Source: Lautropia mirabilis
Lineage (GTDB): Bacteria > Pseudomonadota > Gammaproteobacteria > Burkholderiales > Burkholderiaceae_B
Assembly (NCBI GenBank): GCA_945876565.1
Contig: CAMCOS010000008.1
Coordinates: forward strand, 1 to 64,000
DNA: 64,000 nt
Direction: 5' to 3'
Shown here: positions 19,535-28,397 of the stretch, in pieces
Position numbering within the stretch: position 1 is the first letter of the stretch
Layout: every line of letters begins with the position of its first letter
Program-made: the position numbers and the translations under genes
The notes under the pieces: generated by a model
The model's database searches: none
The model's input: the letters and a program-made list of their open reading frames with translations, nothing else
What the model was told of the DNA's origin: nothing

Positions 19535-20046
19535 GTCTGACCGGTTAACCATTGGAGTGAATGACGTAACGCAAACGCCACGGTTTGCTCACGCACCGCC
19601 TGTCGATTGCCCGCAAACACCTGGCGTACGGAGCTAACCACCAGATCGTCAGCGGTGCGTCGAGCAAACCCGAACCAGACAAGACCCACTGGCTTGTCAA
19701 CACTGCCCCCGCTTGGGCCAGCAATGCCTGTCACCGCCAGTGCAAGCGTTGCCTCAGGCGCCATGGCCAAGGCACCAGCAGCCATTTGCCTGGCCACTGG
19801 CTCACTGACAGCGCCAAAATCGCTAAGCGTCTCCAGTGACACACCTAATTGCGCATGCTTGGCAGTGTTGCTGTAAGTAATCCAGCCGCGGTCAAACCAG
19901 CGACTGCTGCCAGACACAGACGTCAGTGCCCCACCAATCAAGCCACCGGTACAAGACTCTGCGGTGACCACGATGCCGTTTTGGGTAAGCAAATACTCAC
20001 CTAGCGCTTTGGCATCCAGATTCTCACCCATGTCAGTTACTTGCAT
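19531..20046 (-). CDS. pncC: CinA-family nicotinamide-nucleotide amidohydrolase
   Basis: PncC deamidates NMN to nicotinic acid mononucleotide, salvaging pyridine nucleotides, and corresponds to the C-terminal domain of CinA. The 171-residue protein contains [19 protein letters not shown] (about residues 24-42), [12 protein letters not shown], and [18 protein letters not shown] (about 100-117), all diagnostic. The N-terminal COG1058 domain of full CinA is missing, as is usual for stand-alone PncC. The start at 20046 follows an AGGACG ribosome-binding site; upstream in-frame residues overlap pgpA and look non-homologous. It is the last gene of the ribBA operon. Confidence 0.9.
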   Translation of the reverse strand: MQVTDMGENLDAKALGEYLLTQNGIVVTAESCTGGLIGGALTSVSGSSRWFDRGWITYSNTAKHAQLGVSLETLSDFGAVSEPVARQMAAGALAMAPEATLALAVTGIAGPSGGSVDKPVGLVWFGFARRTADDLVVSSVRQVFAGNRQAVREQTVAFALRHSLQWLTGQT

Positions 20047-20054
20047 CAATCGTC

Positions 20055-20591
20055 CTAAGCCAGAAACCCAAAATGAAGCGCCAACCACCACGCAACCCAA
20101 GTCAGCACAATGGCATAAAGTGCCGCAACCCAGTCATCGAGCATGACCCCCAGGCCACCACCCACGCTGGCGTCCAAGTTTCGAATGGGCCACGGCTTGG
20201 CCACATCGAAAACACGGAACAACACGAAACCCAACAACGAAACCCAAAGCACCTCGGGCACAGCCCACAACACGATCCAAACCGCGACCACCTCATCCCA
20301 GACCACGCCAACATGGTCTGGCACCCCGAGTTCATCGGTTGCACGCTGACAGATCCAGATTCCGGCCAGTGACGCCACAACCAAAAATACACCCATCCAC
20401 GCCCATGAAAGCAAGCCATGTAACGGCCACCAAAGCGCCAGCGCCAGCACACTACCCCACGTGCCCGAACCGGGTCGAATCAAGCCACTTCCAAACCCGA
20501 ATGCCAAAGCTCGATGCCAGCGGCCAAACACCCACGCCAAGCTTGGCCACTTCACACGATGACGTTGACCAACTGCAACCGGTTCTTTCAA
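20055..20591 (-). CDS. pgpA: Phosphatidylglycerophosphatase A
   Basis: PgpA dephosphorylates phosphatidylglycerophosphate to phosphatidylglycerol, supplying among others the Lgt substrate. The 178-residue protein has GFGSGLIRPGSGTWGS (about residues 32-47), the motif of the PgpA family, an FRVFDVAKPWPIRNLD segment near 128-143, and several membrane helices. The proposed start is TTG at 20591, overlapping the thiL stop (TTGA), so the N-terminus is less certain; GTG codons a few residues on are alternatives. The thiL-pgpA-pncC order is common in betaproteobacteria. Confidence 0.92.
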   Translation of the reverse strand: MKEPVAVGQRHRVKWPSLAWVFGRWHRALAFGFGSGLIRPGSGTWGSVLALALWWPLHGLLSWAWMGVFLVVASLAGIWICQRATDELGVPDHVGVVWDEVVAVWIVLWAVPEVLWVSLLGFVLFRVFDVAKPWPIRNLDASVGGGLGVMLDDWVAALYAIVLTWVAWWLALHFGFLA

Positions 20592-21574
20592 GCGCCCTCC
20601 CCAGAAAAATGATCAAAGCCCTTGGAGGCTAACTCAACTAAGCGACCTTGTGTTTGACCAAACAAGCCAGGGTTCAAACGAATTTGGCCAACCCGTACCA
20701 GACTCAAGCCGAGCGACTGCCCAATCGCCTCGATACGCGCGCGACGAGAGACCGCAGCGGTGAAACATAACTCATACACATCGCCGCCATGCAAAACGGC
20801 CTGCTCAACCACGCTGGGCTCAAACGATGTTAGAGCCGGGTGTATCGGTAAGCCATCCACCTCCAGCACGGCGCCAACCCCACTGGCTTTAAGCAAATGC
20901 CCCAAATCCTGCGTTAATCCATCCGAAATATCAATTGACGCATGAGCAACGCCAAGCAACTGTTGCCCCAGCACGACCCGAGGCTCGGGGGACTCCAGCG
21001 TGGCTCGAATAACCGACAATCGATCATGCGGATCGTCAAGACTGCCATTGAGAATCTGTAGCGCGATGTCTGGCGCACCCAATGGACCGCTAATCCAGAT
21101 GTCATCATCCACTTGCGCAGCACTGCGCAACAGGCCAGGCTGATCGTGCGGCAGCAAACCCAAGGCAGTCACACTGATCAAGATGCCTGATTCGCTTGCA
21201 ACCGTGTCACCACCAACCAATGGGCAGTCATACTGGTCTGCAAGTTGATGCAACCCATTTGCAAAAGAGGCAAGCCACGCCTCATTCACAGTCGGCAAAG
21301 CGAGGCCAAGCAGGCAAGCAATCGGTGTGGCTCCCATCGCAGCAAGGTCTGACAAATTGACGGCCAACGACTTGTGGCCGAGACTGTGGGGCGAGACATC
21401 CGGAAAAAAATGACGCCCCTGAACGAGCACATCTTTGCATACGACCAAATGATGGCCGGCTTTGACTGGCAAGATGGCTGCGTCATCGCCTACACCCACG
21501 GCACCGAGTGCTGCGCCCGAGCGCAGCGGCCTTTTGAAGTAGCGGTCAATGAGCGTGAACTCACCTAGCGCCAT
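20588..21574 (-). CDS. thiL: Thiamine-monophosphate kinase
   Basis: ThiL phosphorylates thiamine phosphate to thiamine diphosphate. The 328-residue protein begins MALGEFTLIDRYFKRPL and shows the metal/ATP-binding GVGDDAAIL near residue 26, HFFPDVSPHSLGHKSLAVNLSDLAAMGATP (about 74-103, quoted in parts: the SLAVNLSDLAAMGA core is the AIRS-like signature), GGDTVASESGI near 140 and a C-terminal DISDGLTQDLGHLL. This is the AIR-synthase fold typical of ThiL. It lies 12 bp after nusB and overlaps pgpA. Confidence 0.95.
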   Translation of the reverse strand: MALGEFTLIDRYFKRPLRSGAALGAVGVGDDAAILPVKAGHHLVVCKDVLVQGRHFFPDVSPHSLGHKSLAVNLSDLAAMGATPIACLLGLALPTVNEAWLASFANGLHQLADQYDCPLVGGDTVASESGILISVTALGLLPHDQPGLLRSAAQVDDDIWISGPLGAPDIALQILNGSLDDPHDRLSVIRATLESPEPRVVLGQQLLGVAHASIDISDGLTQDLGHLLKASGVGAVLEVDGLPIHPALTSFEPSVVEQAVLHGGDVYELCFTAAVSRRARIEAIGQSLGLSLVRVGQIRLNPGLFGQTQGRLVELASKGFDHFSGEGA

Positions 21575-21586
21575 GAGAGATACCGG

Positions 21587-22093
21587 CTAGCGGGCTGCAG
21601 GCGCGCGCGCCATTTCAGCGCCTCGCGCCTGGGCTGCGACTTTGTCTAGCACACCGTTGATGAACTTAAAACCATCGGTGCCGCCAAACGATTTGGCCAA
21701 CTCAACCGCTTCGTTGATTGCGACGCGATAAGGCACCTCGATTTGACGGGTCAGCTCGAAGGTGCCGATTAACAATATCCCATGCTCGACTGGCGAGAGC
21801 TCATTGAGCGGCCGATCAATAAATGGCGTGAACGCATTGCGCAGATCATCCGCATGGTGCGTAACACCCTGCCATAAGACATTGAACCACTTCTGATCTG
21901 CCGACACAAACTCACCGTCATCACGCAAATGCGCTTCAATTGCGCCAACCTCCTGAAGCTTATCCTCAGCGGCGCCCGACTGAACAATCCAGGCATACAC
22001 TGCCTGCAAGGCGAACTCTCGCGCCTTGCGGCGCGGGCTTGGCCCAGTGTTTGTCTTGCGCGCATTGACAGATTGGCTCATGTTGATGCTCAT
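21587..22093 (-). CDS. nusB: Transcription antitermination factor NusB
   Basis: NusB with NusE binds boxA RNA, such as that in the rrn leader at 378-390, to allow antitermination. The 168-residue helical protein has the [20 protein letters not shown] segment (about 22-41) and [22 protein letters not shown] with [20 protein letters not shown] (about 90-135), which are strongly conserved in NusB. Its start overlaps the ribH stop (ATGA). The N-terminal ~18 residues are poorly conserved; Met-5 is an alternative start. Confidence 0.96.
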   Translation of the reverse strand: MSINMSQSVNARKTNTGPSPRRKAREFALQAVYAWIVQSGAAEDKLQEVGAIEAHLRDDGEFVSADQKWFNVLWQGVTHHADDLRNAFTPFIDRPLNELSPVEHGILLIGTFELTRQIEVPYRVAINEAVELAKSFGGTDGFKFINGVLDKVAAQARGAEMARAPAAR

Positions 22094-22587
22094 TGGTCCT
22101 GATCGTCGTCTTCGGTGTCGGGCAACTCAGGCTCAAGTGCGACCATTAGATTAGCCATCTCAACGGCAGCCTGCGCGCAATCACGCCCCTTACCAGCCGC
22201 GCGCGCATGGGCTTGGTCCTCATCCTCGGTCGTCAACACGCCGTTGATCACCGGCACACCCATTTCCAGGGAGACCCGCGAGATCGCAGCAGCACTCTCA
22301 TTGCTGACCAATTCGAAATGATAGGTTTCACCTCGAATCACTGCGCCCAGCGCAACTAATGCGTCAAACTCGCCCGTCTGAGCCATTTGGGCCAATGTGA
22401 TACCCAACTCAAGCGCACCAGGCACAGACACCACCATGATGTCTCTTTCGTCAACGCCGAGGGCCGCGAGTTCGCCCAGACAAGCATCAAGCTCGGCCAA
22501 GCCGATTTCTTCGTTAAAACGGGCACGCACGATACCAATGTGCAGGCCTTCGCCATTAAGGTCGGGGGAAATGGTGTAGGGGCTCAT
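22090..22587 (-). CDS. ribH: 6,7-dimethyl-8-ribityllumazine synthase
   Basis: RibH joins 5-amino-6-ribitylaminouracil with dihydroxybutanone phosphate, the penultimate riboflavin step. The 165-residue protein contains [27 protein letters not shown] (about 55-67), [18 protein letters not shown] (about 82-99), with the catalytic His in the ETYHFE segment, and [16 protein letters not shown] near 114-129. It sits between ribBA and nusB, overlapping both by 4 bp (ATGA). No ribD or ribE is next to it. Confidence 0.96.
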   Translation of the reverse strand: MSPYTISPDLNGEGLHIGIVRARFNEEIGLAELDACLGELAALGVDERDIMVVSVPGALELGITLAQMAQTGEFDALVALGAVIRGETYHFELVSNESAAAISRVSLEMGVPVINGVLTTEDEDQAHARAAGKGRDCAQAAVEMANLMVALEPELPDTEDDDQDQ

Positions 22588-23780
22588 TTGGTTTCCTGTG
22601 CAGTTAATCTGTCTGATGGTTGCTCATCGTAACCGGTAACGGTCAGTCCAAAGCCAGCCATCATACTTGGCATCTTTCTCGGGCGCGCGAGCAAGCGCAT
22701 TTTACCGACACCCAAATCACGCAATATTTGGGCCCCCAAGCCATACGTGCGCAGGTCCATGCTCCGATTGGCACGCGCCGCCTGATCATGCGCCACATCC
22801 GTCTGAACCAGCCGGCTCGCTTGCTCCAGCACATCATTGGCAGTGGCGTTGACATTGAGCAACACCACCACCGCGTCTGGCGCGGCCGCAATCGCCTTCA
22901 TCGCCTCATCAAACCCCCAGGAGTGCCCAGAGCCCTGCGCATTGAGCAAATCGATCACCGTGGTCGGCTCATGCACACGGACCAAGACCTCGTTTTCAGG
23001 TGAGATGTGGCCTTTTGAAAGGGCGATATGAGGGCGTCCCTCAACCGTATCGCGGTATACCGTCATGCTGAAGGGGCCCCAGGGGGTATTGATATCCTTT
23101 TGCGCGACGCGCTCAACCACTGACTCGTGTTCACTGCGATATTGAATCAGGTCTGCGATGGTGCCAATCTTAAGCTCATGGACTTTGCAGTACTCGATCA
23201 AATCAGGCAAACGAGCCATCGTGCCGTCTGGCTTGAGGATTTCGCAGATCACCGCTGCCGGGGTCAATCCAGCCAAAGCAGTCAGATCGCATCCGGCTTC
23301 GGTATGCCCCGCACGCACCAGCACGCCCCCGGGGACGGCGCGCACGGGAAAAATATGCCCCGGCTGCACCAGATCTTGCGGCTTTGCCTCTTTAGAAACC
23401 GCGGTGCGAATGGTGTGTGCACGATCAGCAACTGAGATACCCGTATGCACGCCTTGGGCTGCCTCAATGGAGACGGTAAAGTTGGTGCCATAGGCTGCGC
23501 CGTTGCTGTCAGCCATCAAGGGTAGGTTTAACTGTCGGCAACGGTCTTCGGTCAAAGTCAGGCAAACCAGGCCACGTGCATGGGTGACCATGAAATTGAT
23601 GGCTTCAGGTGTCACAAACTCCGCGGCCATGACTAAATCACCCTCGTTCTCACGGTCTTCCTCATCGACCAACACCACCATCTTGCCGGCGCGGATGTCA
23701 TCGATGATCTCACTGATTGGTGAAATGGCAGCGGATAGCGAGTCATCACTCGGCGTGGCCACTTGCAATGCGGCTGACAT
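22584..23780 (-). CDS. ribB: 3,4-dihydroxy-2-butanone-4-phosphate synthase with degenerate GTP cyclohydrolase II domain
   Basis: A RibBA-length protein of 398 residues. The N-terminal half (about 20-225) is a complete Rib[19 protein letters not shown] carries the acidic Mg site, [10 protein letters not shown] and [12 protein letters not shown] hold the active-site His/Glu. The C-terminal half aligns in position with GTP cyclohydrolase II but has lost the three zinc cysteines and the QEGRGIG loop. Where these should be it reads [20 protein letters not shown], then [12 protein letters not shown], and only the later [18 protein letters not shown] is recognisable. It is therefore expected to make only the 4-carbon precursor. 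A protein with the opposite defect lies at 37265-38413. First gene of the riboflavin operon; no FMN riboswitch was seen upstream. Confidence 0.92.
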   Translation of the reverse strand: MSAALQVATPSDDSLSAAISPISEIIDDIRAGKMVVLVDEEDRENEGDLVMAAEFVTPEAINFMVTHARGLVCLTLTEDRCRQLNLPLMADSNGAAYGTNFTVSIEAAQGVHTGISVADRAHTIRTAVSKEAKPQDLVQPGHIFPVRAVPGGVLVRAGHTEAGCDLTALAGLTPAAVICEILKPDGTMARLPDLIEYCKVHELKIGTIADLIQYRSEHESVVERVAQKDINTPWGPFSMTVYRDTVEGRPHIALSKGHISPENEVLVRVHEPTTVIDLLNAQGSGHSWGFDEAMKAIAAAPDAVVVLLNVNATANDVLEQASRLVQTDVAHDQAARANRSMDLRTYGLGAQILRDLGVGKMRLLARPRKMPSMMAGFGLTVTGYDEQPSDRLTAQETK

Positions 23781-23947
23781 AGAAAACCTTTCTACTGGAG
23801 TTTGTCTGGGATAAACGTGCTCATTATAAGTTCATGGCGCGGTCGACAATGTGAATCACGCAATTGTGACCAAAAGATGACTTGTCATCATTTTTAAGCG
23901 CTGTTGTCGGTAAACTATCCTAATTCCAACTTTAGTCGTTACCTCCA

Positions 23948-25507
23948 ATGTCTGAACAAGAGTTGAAACTGCACGCGCCACAGTCGGCTCATGCTGGTGT
24001 TGAAAGAGCGCTGCGGCGTGGAGCAGTCACCAATATCAGGCTGCGAGCACAATATTTCGATACGCCATCTTCCGAACTTGCCAAAGCTGGTGTTGCCCTG
24101 CGACTGCGTCTAGAAGGCAGGCGCTGGGTTCAGACGCTAAAAATGCCTGGCGCTCATCGCCTAGAAAAAATTGAGTTGAATCATGCCCGCCCTGGCCCAA
24201 GCCTGGATCTTTCGGTTTACGCAGACACGGCGGCTGCGGGCATCATCGACAAGCATGGCGAGCACCTGGCGGTGACCTATCAGACAGACGTCAAACGGCT
24301 GTTTCGTCGGATGAGAACAACAGCCGGTACGGTTGAAGTGGCGTTTGATCTTGGACACATCCAAGCTGGCGCGCTCAAACTACCGGTCTCAGAAGTCGAG
24401 TTCGAACTGATATCTGGCCAACCGCACGCCATGTTCCTATTGGGACTGAAGTGGCTTAACGACTACGGCTTGGTACTGGACTTGCGCAGTAAAGCCGAGC
24501 GTGGCTCCACGCTGGCTGGGCTTGCCCACCGACTGGCCAACCTGGGTGAACTAGACGACAGTGCCACTGCAGCAGCGCGTGCTCAGGCAGTCGCGTCTTA
24601 CTGGGCGCCACGTGGCGTGAACCCAATCAAGCTACAAGCTCAAATGAGTTCTGCACAAGCACTCACAACCGTGACCACTGAATGCCTGGAGCAGATTGCT
24701 CGCAATGCCGCTGTGCTTGCCGAAATTGACACCAACGGTTTTTACCGCGCGGGCAGACCAGAACACACCCATCAACTGCGAGTCGGCATTCGGCGTCTGC
24801 GCTCGGCTTGGTCGCTGTTTCAGAAACTCAATGATCTACCCCCAGAATCTTGGCGTAATGAACTCAAACTTCACTTTGCTGCGTTGGGGACAGCTCGCGA
24901 CGATGATGTGTTGCGTGAGACAGTCATGCCTGAACTGAGTGCTGCCGGACAGCCACCGCTTGATCTGCAGTCAGGTCAAGATGAAGATCCTTCGACGTCC
25001 ATCACGGCAGGTCGGGCATTCCAACGCTGGCTAGTTGAGTTGCTGGCCTGGACGATTGGCGCACACCCTCTGCAGGCCGAAATACAAGCGGTCTCGGTGC
25101 CAGCCAAACACAAGGAAACAGGTGTGCGTGACGCTCTGAGCAAGCAATTGTTCAAGTGGCACCAGAAAGTGCTTGCTGATGGACTGCAGTTTGACAAGCT
25201 GCCAATCGAAGCAAAGCACGACCTTAGAAAGCGGGCCAAGCGCTTGCGTTATGGTCTGCAGTTCGCCGAATCACTGCTGCCGGCAAAAAAACTCAAAAAC
25301 TACCGGCGTAACCTTGCTCGGATTCAAGACATTCTGGGTGAAATGAACGACCTGTACGTGGCACGCGAGAAGTTTGAAGACATTCGCGAGGACCAGCCGT
25401 CAGCCTGGTTTGCAGTGGGCTGGATTGCATCGCGCTTAAGCGTCCTAACCAAGCAAGCCGAGGAGGCTTTCATCGACCTCAAACAGGCTGATCACTTCTG
25501 GGATTAG
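23948..25507 (+). CDS. CYTH and CHAD domain protein (inorganic triphosphatase/polyphosphate-binding)
   Basis: A 519-residue two-domain protein. The CYTH domain (about 1-200) starts with the family signature ExExK (EQELK, residues 3-7), and has the barrel motifs RAQYFDTP, LRLRLEG and EVAFDLGHI; it likely hydrolyses tripolyphosphate or a related triphosphate with Mg. The CHAD domain (about 225-515) is helical with conserved histidines: HTHQLRVGIRRLRSAW-type (HQLRVGIRRLRS near 278), then HDLRKRAKRLRYGLQF near 418, and binds polyphosphate. Both active surfaces look intact. It diverges from ribB and converges on ftsY with stop codons overlapping. Confidence 0.88.
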   Translation: MSEQELKLHAPQSAHAGVERALRRGAVTNIRLRAQYFDTPSSELAKAGVALRLRLEGRRWVQTLKMPGAHRLEKIELNHARPGPSLDLSVYADTAAAGIIDKHGEHLAVTYQTDVKRLFRRMRTTAGTVEVAFDLGHIQAGALKLPVSEVEFELISGQPHAMFLLGLKWLNDYGLVLDLRSKAERGSTLAGLAHRLANLGELDDSATAAARAQAVASYWAPRGVNPIKLQAQMSSAQALTTVTTECLEQIARNAAVLAEIDTNGFYRAGRPEHTHQLRVGIRRLRSAWSLFQKLNDLPPESWRNELKLHFAALGTARDDDVLRETVMPELSAAGQPPLDLQSGQDEDPSTSITAGRAFQRWLVELLAWTIGAHPLQAEIQAVSVPAKHKETGVRDALSKQLFKWHQKVLADGLQFDKLPIEAKHDLRKRAKRLRYGLQFAESLLPAKKLKNYRRNLARIQDILGEMNDLYVAREKFEDIREDQPSAWFAVGWIASRLSVLTKQAEEAFIDLKQADHFWD

Positions 25508-26592
25508 TCAAGTCCGAGCATGGCTTGGGCGAATTGGCGAGCAACAAACGGCTGCAAATCCTCGAGTTGCTCGCCCACGCCGATCCAATAAACGGGTACC
25601 GCACGACAACCTCGAGCGCCTGCAGCCAATGCAGCGAGCACGCCACCTTTGGCGGTCCCGTCCAGTTTGGTCACGATCAACCCAGTCAAACTCAGCGCAT
25701 CATCAAATGCCTTAACCTGTGCCAGGGCGTTTTGCCCGGTGTTGCCATCGACGACCAACAACACCTCATGAGGCGCTGAGTCATCGGCCTTATGAATCAC
25801 CCGCTGGATTTTCTTGAGCTCTTGCATCAAATGAAGCTGGGTGGGTAAACGACCAGCCGTGTCGACCATGACTACATCCATCTTGCGAGCATGACCAGCT
25901 GAGACAGCGTCAAAGGCCACCGCCGCCGGATCGCCACCGTCTTGCGCAATGACCGCAATGTTGTTGCGGTTACCCCACTCAATCAGCTGCTCACGAGCAG
26001 CCGCACGAAAAGTGTCACCCGCAGCCAGCAAAACGAGCGCACCCCGTGCCTGCAAAGCGTGGGCTAGCTTACCAATCGATGTGGTCTTGCCCGCGCCGTT
26101 AACGCCCGCGATCATGACCACCAAGGGCTTGACCGAACCAACATCAAAGCTCTTTTCAAGGGGCTCTAAATGGGCCGTGAGCACATCAGCAAGCGCTAAG
26201 CGCACTTGCTCAGGTGTCTGCAGCCTTTCCTTGCGAACCTTCTGCTTGAGCGACTCAATCAAAGCGGTACTGGCCTGCACACCAGCATCGGCCATGATTA
26301 GCGCCGACTCCAACTCCTCATACAAACCATCGTCAATATGGTTGCCGGCAAACACCGCACCAATACTCGTTCGCGCAAGCCCCTGGCGCAAACGGCTCAT
26401 CCATGACTGTCGCACAGGTTCCCCGGTTCGCTGCGGCTCTAAGTCAGAGGCCACAACAGCCGTTGAATCAACGATAATGTCCTGGGCCACTTCGGCGACA
26501 GCGATCTGCTCGTCAGGCAGCGAGGGCGTAGTGCCCTCTACTTCGCTTGGCGCTGATGCGGGGCGGTCTTTTTTGCGGAAGAATTTGAACAT
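25504..26592 (-). CDS. ftsY: Signal recognition particle receptor FtsY
   Basis: FtsY receives ribosome-SRP complexes at the inner membrane. The 362-residue protein has a short membrane-targeting N-terminus (MFKFFRKKDRP), a variable acidic linker to about residue 60, then the N domain and GTPase G domain: AGVNGAGKTTSIGKLAH (P-loop, about 160), VDTAGRLPTQLHL (G3, about 244), TKLDGTAKGG (G4, about 309). The start codon is separated by one base from the divergent rsmD start; neither has a clear ribosome-binding site. The 3' end overlaps the CYTH-CHAD gene by 4 bp. Confidence 0.97.
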   Translation of the reverse strand: MFKFFRKKDRPASAPSEVEGTTPSLPDEQIAVAEVAQDIIVDSTAVVASDLEPQRTGEPVRQSWMSRLRQGLARTSIGAVFAGNHIDDGLYEELESALIMADAGVQASTALIESLKQKVRKERLQTPEQVRLALADVLTAHLEPLEKSFDVGSVKPLVVMIAGVNGAGKTTSIGKLAHALQARGALVLLAAGDTFRAAAREQLIEWGNRNNIAVIAQDGGDPAAVAFDAVSAGHARKMDVVMVDTAGRLPTQLHLMQELKKIQRVIHKADDSAPHEVLLVVDGNTGQNALAQVKAFDDALSLTGLIVTKLDGTAKGGVLAALAAGARGCRAVPVYWIGVGEQLEDLQPFVARQFAQAMLGLD

Positions 26593-26593
26593 A

Positions 26594-27154
26594 ATGAGAA
26601 AGTATATTCGGATCGTTGGCGGTCAGTATCGAAGAACGCTGATAGACGTTCCCGATGTGCCAGGTCTGAGGCCCACGCCAGATCGAGTGCGAGAAACACT
26701 TTTTAACTGGCTAACACACCTGTGGCAGGACGATTTTGCTGACAAACAGGTGCTCGACTTGTTTGCCGGCAGCGGCGCCCTTGGGTTTGAAGCTGCCTCG
26801 CGCGGCGTGGCTCACGTACAAATGGTTGAATCTAGCCCGCCGGCCGTGGTTGCCTTACGCCAACTGCGCGACAAACTCTCAGCCAATGCGGTCAGAATTC
26901 ACGCGGGGCAGGCCAAGCAGGCGCTTTCCAGGCTGGATAACGCCAAATTTGACCTGGTTTGTCTTGACCCTCCTTTTGGTGCAGGCTGGTTTCCTGGCCT
27001 GCTGATCGACATTCAGCCCTTGCTCAAACCACAAGCATTGGTCTACGCTGAGTCTGAAAACGCATTCACCGCGCCAGAAGGTTATATTGCACTGCGTCAA
27101 GGGCGCGCAGGTGCCGTACACTATCAACTGTTTCAGCGCAAAGCAACCACATGA
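26594..27154 (+). CDS. rsmD: 16S rRNA (guanine(966)-N2)-methyltransferase RsmD
   Basis: RsmD methylates G966 in the 30S P-site region. From ATG 26594 it has 186 residues: [11 protein letters not shown] near the start, [17 protein letters not shown] (about 24-40), SAM-binding [18 protein letters not shown] (about 54-71) and the catalytic DPPFGAG (about 121). The same frame stays open upstream to 25949, but that part is antisense to ftsY and not homologous. The start codons of rsmD and ftsY are one base apart. The 3' end overlaps coaD by 4 bp (ATGA). Confidence 0.95.
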   Translation: MRKYIRIVGGQYRRTLIDVPDVPGLRPTPDRVRETLFNWLTHLWQDDFADKQVLDLFAGSGALGFEAASRGVAHVQMVESSPPAVVALRQLRDKLSANAVRIHAGQAKQALSRLDNAKFDLVCLDPPFGAGWFPGLLIDIQPLLKPQALVYAESENAFTAPEGYIALRQGRAGAVHYQLFQRKATT

Positions 27155-27660
27155 TCACCGCCATTTATCCCGGAACGTTCGATCCACTGACACGCGGCCA
27201 CGAAGACCTCGTTCGGCGTGCTGCAGGCCTATTTGACGAAGTCGTGGTGGGTGTCGCCCACAGTCGCGCCAAGAAGCCCTTTTTCACCGTGCAAGATCGA
27301 GTCGATATCGCTCGCGAAGTGCTCGGGCACTACCCCAATGTGCGGGTTGATAGTTTTGCGGGACTGCTAAAAGACTTTGTGCGTGAACAAGGCGGCCGGG
27401 TCATTGTGCGCGGGCTCAGAGCCGTGTCGGATTTTGAGTATGAATTCCAGATGGCCGGCATGAATCGTCATCTCTTGCCAGAAGTCGAGACGCTATTCAT
27501 GACACCATCAGACCAATACCAGTTCATTTCCGGCACCATCGTGCGGGAAATTGCGCTACTCGGCGGTGATGTGAGTAAATTCGTGTTTCCGTCAGTTGAG
27601 CGCTGGCTGCAGGCCAAGGCCAAAGAGAGACTAGAACAGTCGTGGCCACACGGGAAATAG
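27151..27660 (+). CDS. coaD: Phosphopantetheine adenylyltransferase
   Basis: CoaD makes dephospho-CoA from 4'-phosphopantetheine and ATP. The 169-residue sequence has [19 protein letters not shown] at the N-terminus (T/HxGH nucleotidyltransferase motif), the central [20 protein letters not shown] (about 88-107), and [15 protein letters not shown] near 128 (the second nucleotide motif). It overlaps rsmD by 4 bp, a pairing conserved in proteobacteria, and is followed by a ferredoxin gene after 30 bp. Confidence 0.97.
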   Translation: MITAIYPGTFDPLTRGHEDLVRRAAGLFDEVVVGVAHSRAKKPFFTVQDRVDIAREVLGHYPNVRVDSFAGLLKDFVREQGGRVIVRGLRAVSDFEYEFQMAGMNRHLLPEVETLFMTPSDQYQFISGTIVREIALLGGDVSKFVFPSVERWLQAKAKERLEQSWPHGK

Positions 27661-27690
27661 GCACACACTGACACCGCTGAGGCAATTACC

Positions 27691-27954
27691 ATGGCGCTAC
27701 GCATCACTGAAGAGTGCATCAACTGCGACGTTTGTGAACCGGAGTGCCCTAACGATGCCATCTCGATGGGTGAGGACTTTTACATCATCGATCCGATGTC
27801 GTGCACTGAATGCGTTGGCCACTTTGACGAGCCACAGTGCAAAGTAGTCTGCCCAGTCGAATGCATTGAGCTGCACCCTGAGTTTAAGGAAGGCCAGGAA
27901 ACGCTGATGGCCAAGTACCGCACGCTGACAGCCAAAAAATCACCGACCACATAA
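27691..27954 (+). CDS. YfhL-family 2[4Fe-4S] ferredoxin
   Basis: An 87-residue bacterial-type ferredoxin. Two cysteine clusters are visible: CINCDVCEPECPNDAI (about 9-24) and CTECVGHFDEPQCKVVCPVECIEL (about 38-61; the second cluster has the lengthened spacing typical of the YfhL/Allochromatium type). It transfers electrons at low potential; the partners are unknown. The coaD-ferredoxin order is common in betaproteobacteria, including Bordetella, but a functional link is not established. The gene follows coaD after 30 bp and converges on the MOSC-barrel gene. Confidence 0.92.
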   Translation: MALRITEECINCDVCEPECPNDAISMGEDFYIIDPMSCTECVGHFDEPQCKVVCPVECIELHPEFKEGQETLMAKYRTLTAKKSPTT

Positions 27955-27974
27955 AAGCTCCGTGGCAACGGCCG

Positions 27975-28358
27975 CTAAAACGCAGGCATGGACGCATCGG
28001 GGTGGATTTTGACTAGTCGGCAGGGTTTTCCAACGACGTTGCTAAACCAGGCCGCGGCCAAGTCACCCTCATCGACCACCTTGACGACTTGCTTGCCCAC
28101 CTGCGCCTGACGGCAAACACTGTCATCGTCCTCAATGACATCCATGGGCAGATCGAGTCGCAACATACCTGGCGCACGCAGAACCATGTTGCCAAAACTG
28201 ATGCTGATCTGCACGGCTGAGAGCTTGCGCGTCAATTGATCCGGGTGCCAGACAAAATTTTCATCCACCAGAAACCAGCGCATCTCAAACCGAGCTGCAT
28301 CTTCGTGGCTAAGCACTGGACAGCCGACGATCAATTCAAATCCGGATAGTGTATTCAT
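27975..28358 (-). CDS. Stand-alone MOSC N-terminal beta-barrel protein (short)
   Basis: A 127-residue protein that resembles only the middle of the N-terminal beta-barrel domain of YcbX-type MOSC proteins: FEMRWFLVDENFVWHP (about 24-39), VLRAPGMLRLDLP (about 58-70) and DEGDLAAAWFSNVVGKPCRLV (quoted in part: AAAWFSNVVGKPCRLVK, about 100-116). The usual opening PIKSC segment and the entire C-terminal MOSC catalytic domain are missing; normal proteins exceed 260 residues. It may be a reduced stand-alone version or a decayed gene. It is the last gene in the leftward run from 33.8 kb, 39 bp after the AsmA-like gene. Confidence 0.6.
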   Translation of the reverse strand: MNTLSGFELIVGCPVLSHEDAARFEMRWFLVDENFVWHPDQLTRKLSAVQISISFGNMVLRAPGMLRLDLPMDVIEDDDSVCRQAQVGKQVVKVVDEGDLAAAWFSNVVGKPCRLVKIHPDASMPAF

Positions 28359-28397
28359 CAACGAGCCAACTTACGGTCAATAAAAAGCGTCACGACT

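Noticed and set aside
23781-23947. Possible FMN riboswitch upstream of the riboflavin operon
   Set aside because: The 167-bp gap to the divergent gene lacks the conserved multi-stem FMN motif; nothing similar was found before the 37.3-kb gene either.
25949-26593. An open plus-strand frame continuous with rsmD across ftsY
   Set aside because: It is antisense to the conserved FtsY G domain and has no RsmD homology; RsmD clearly starts at 26594.
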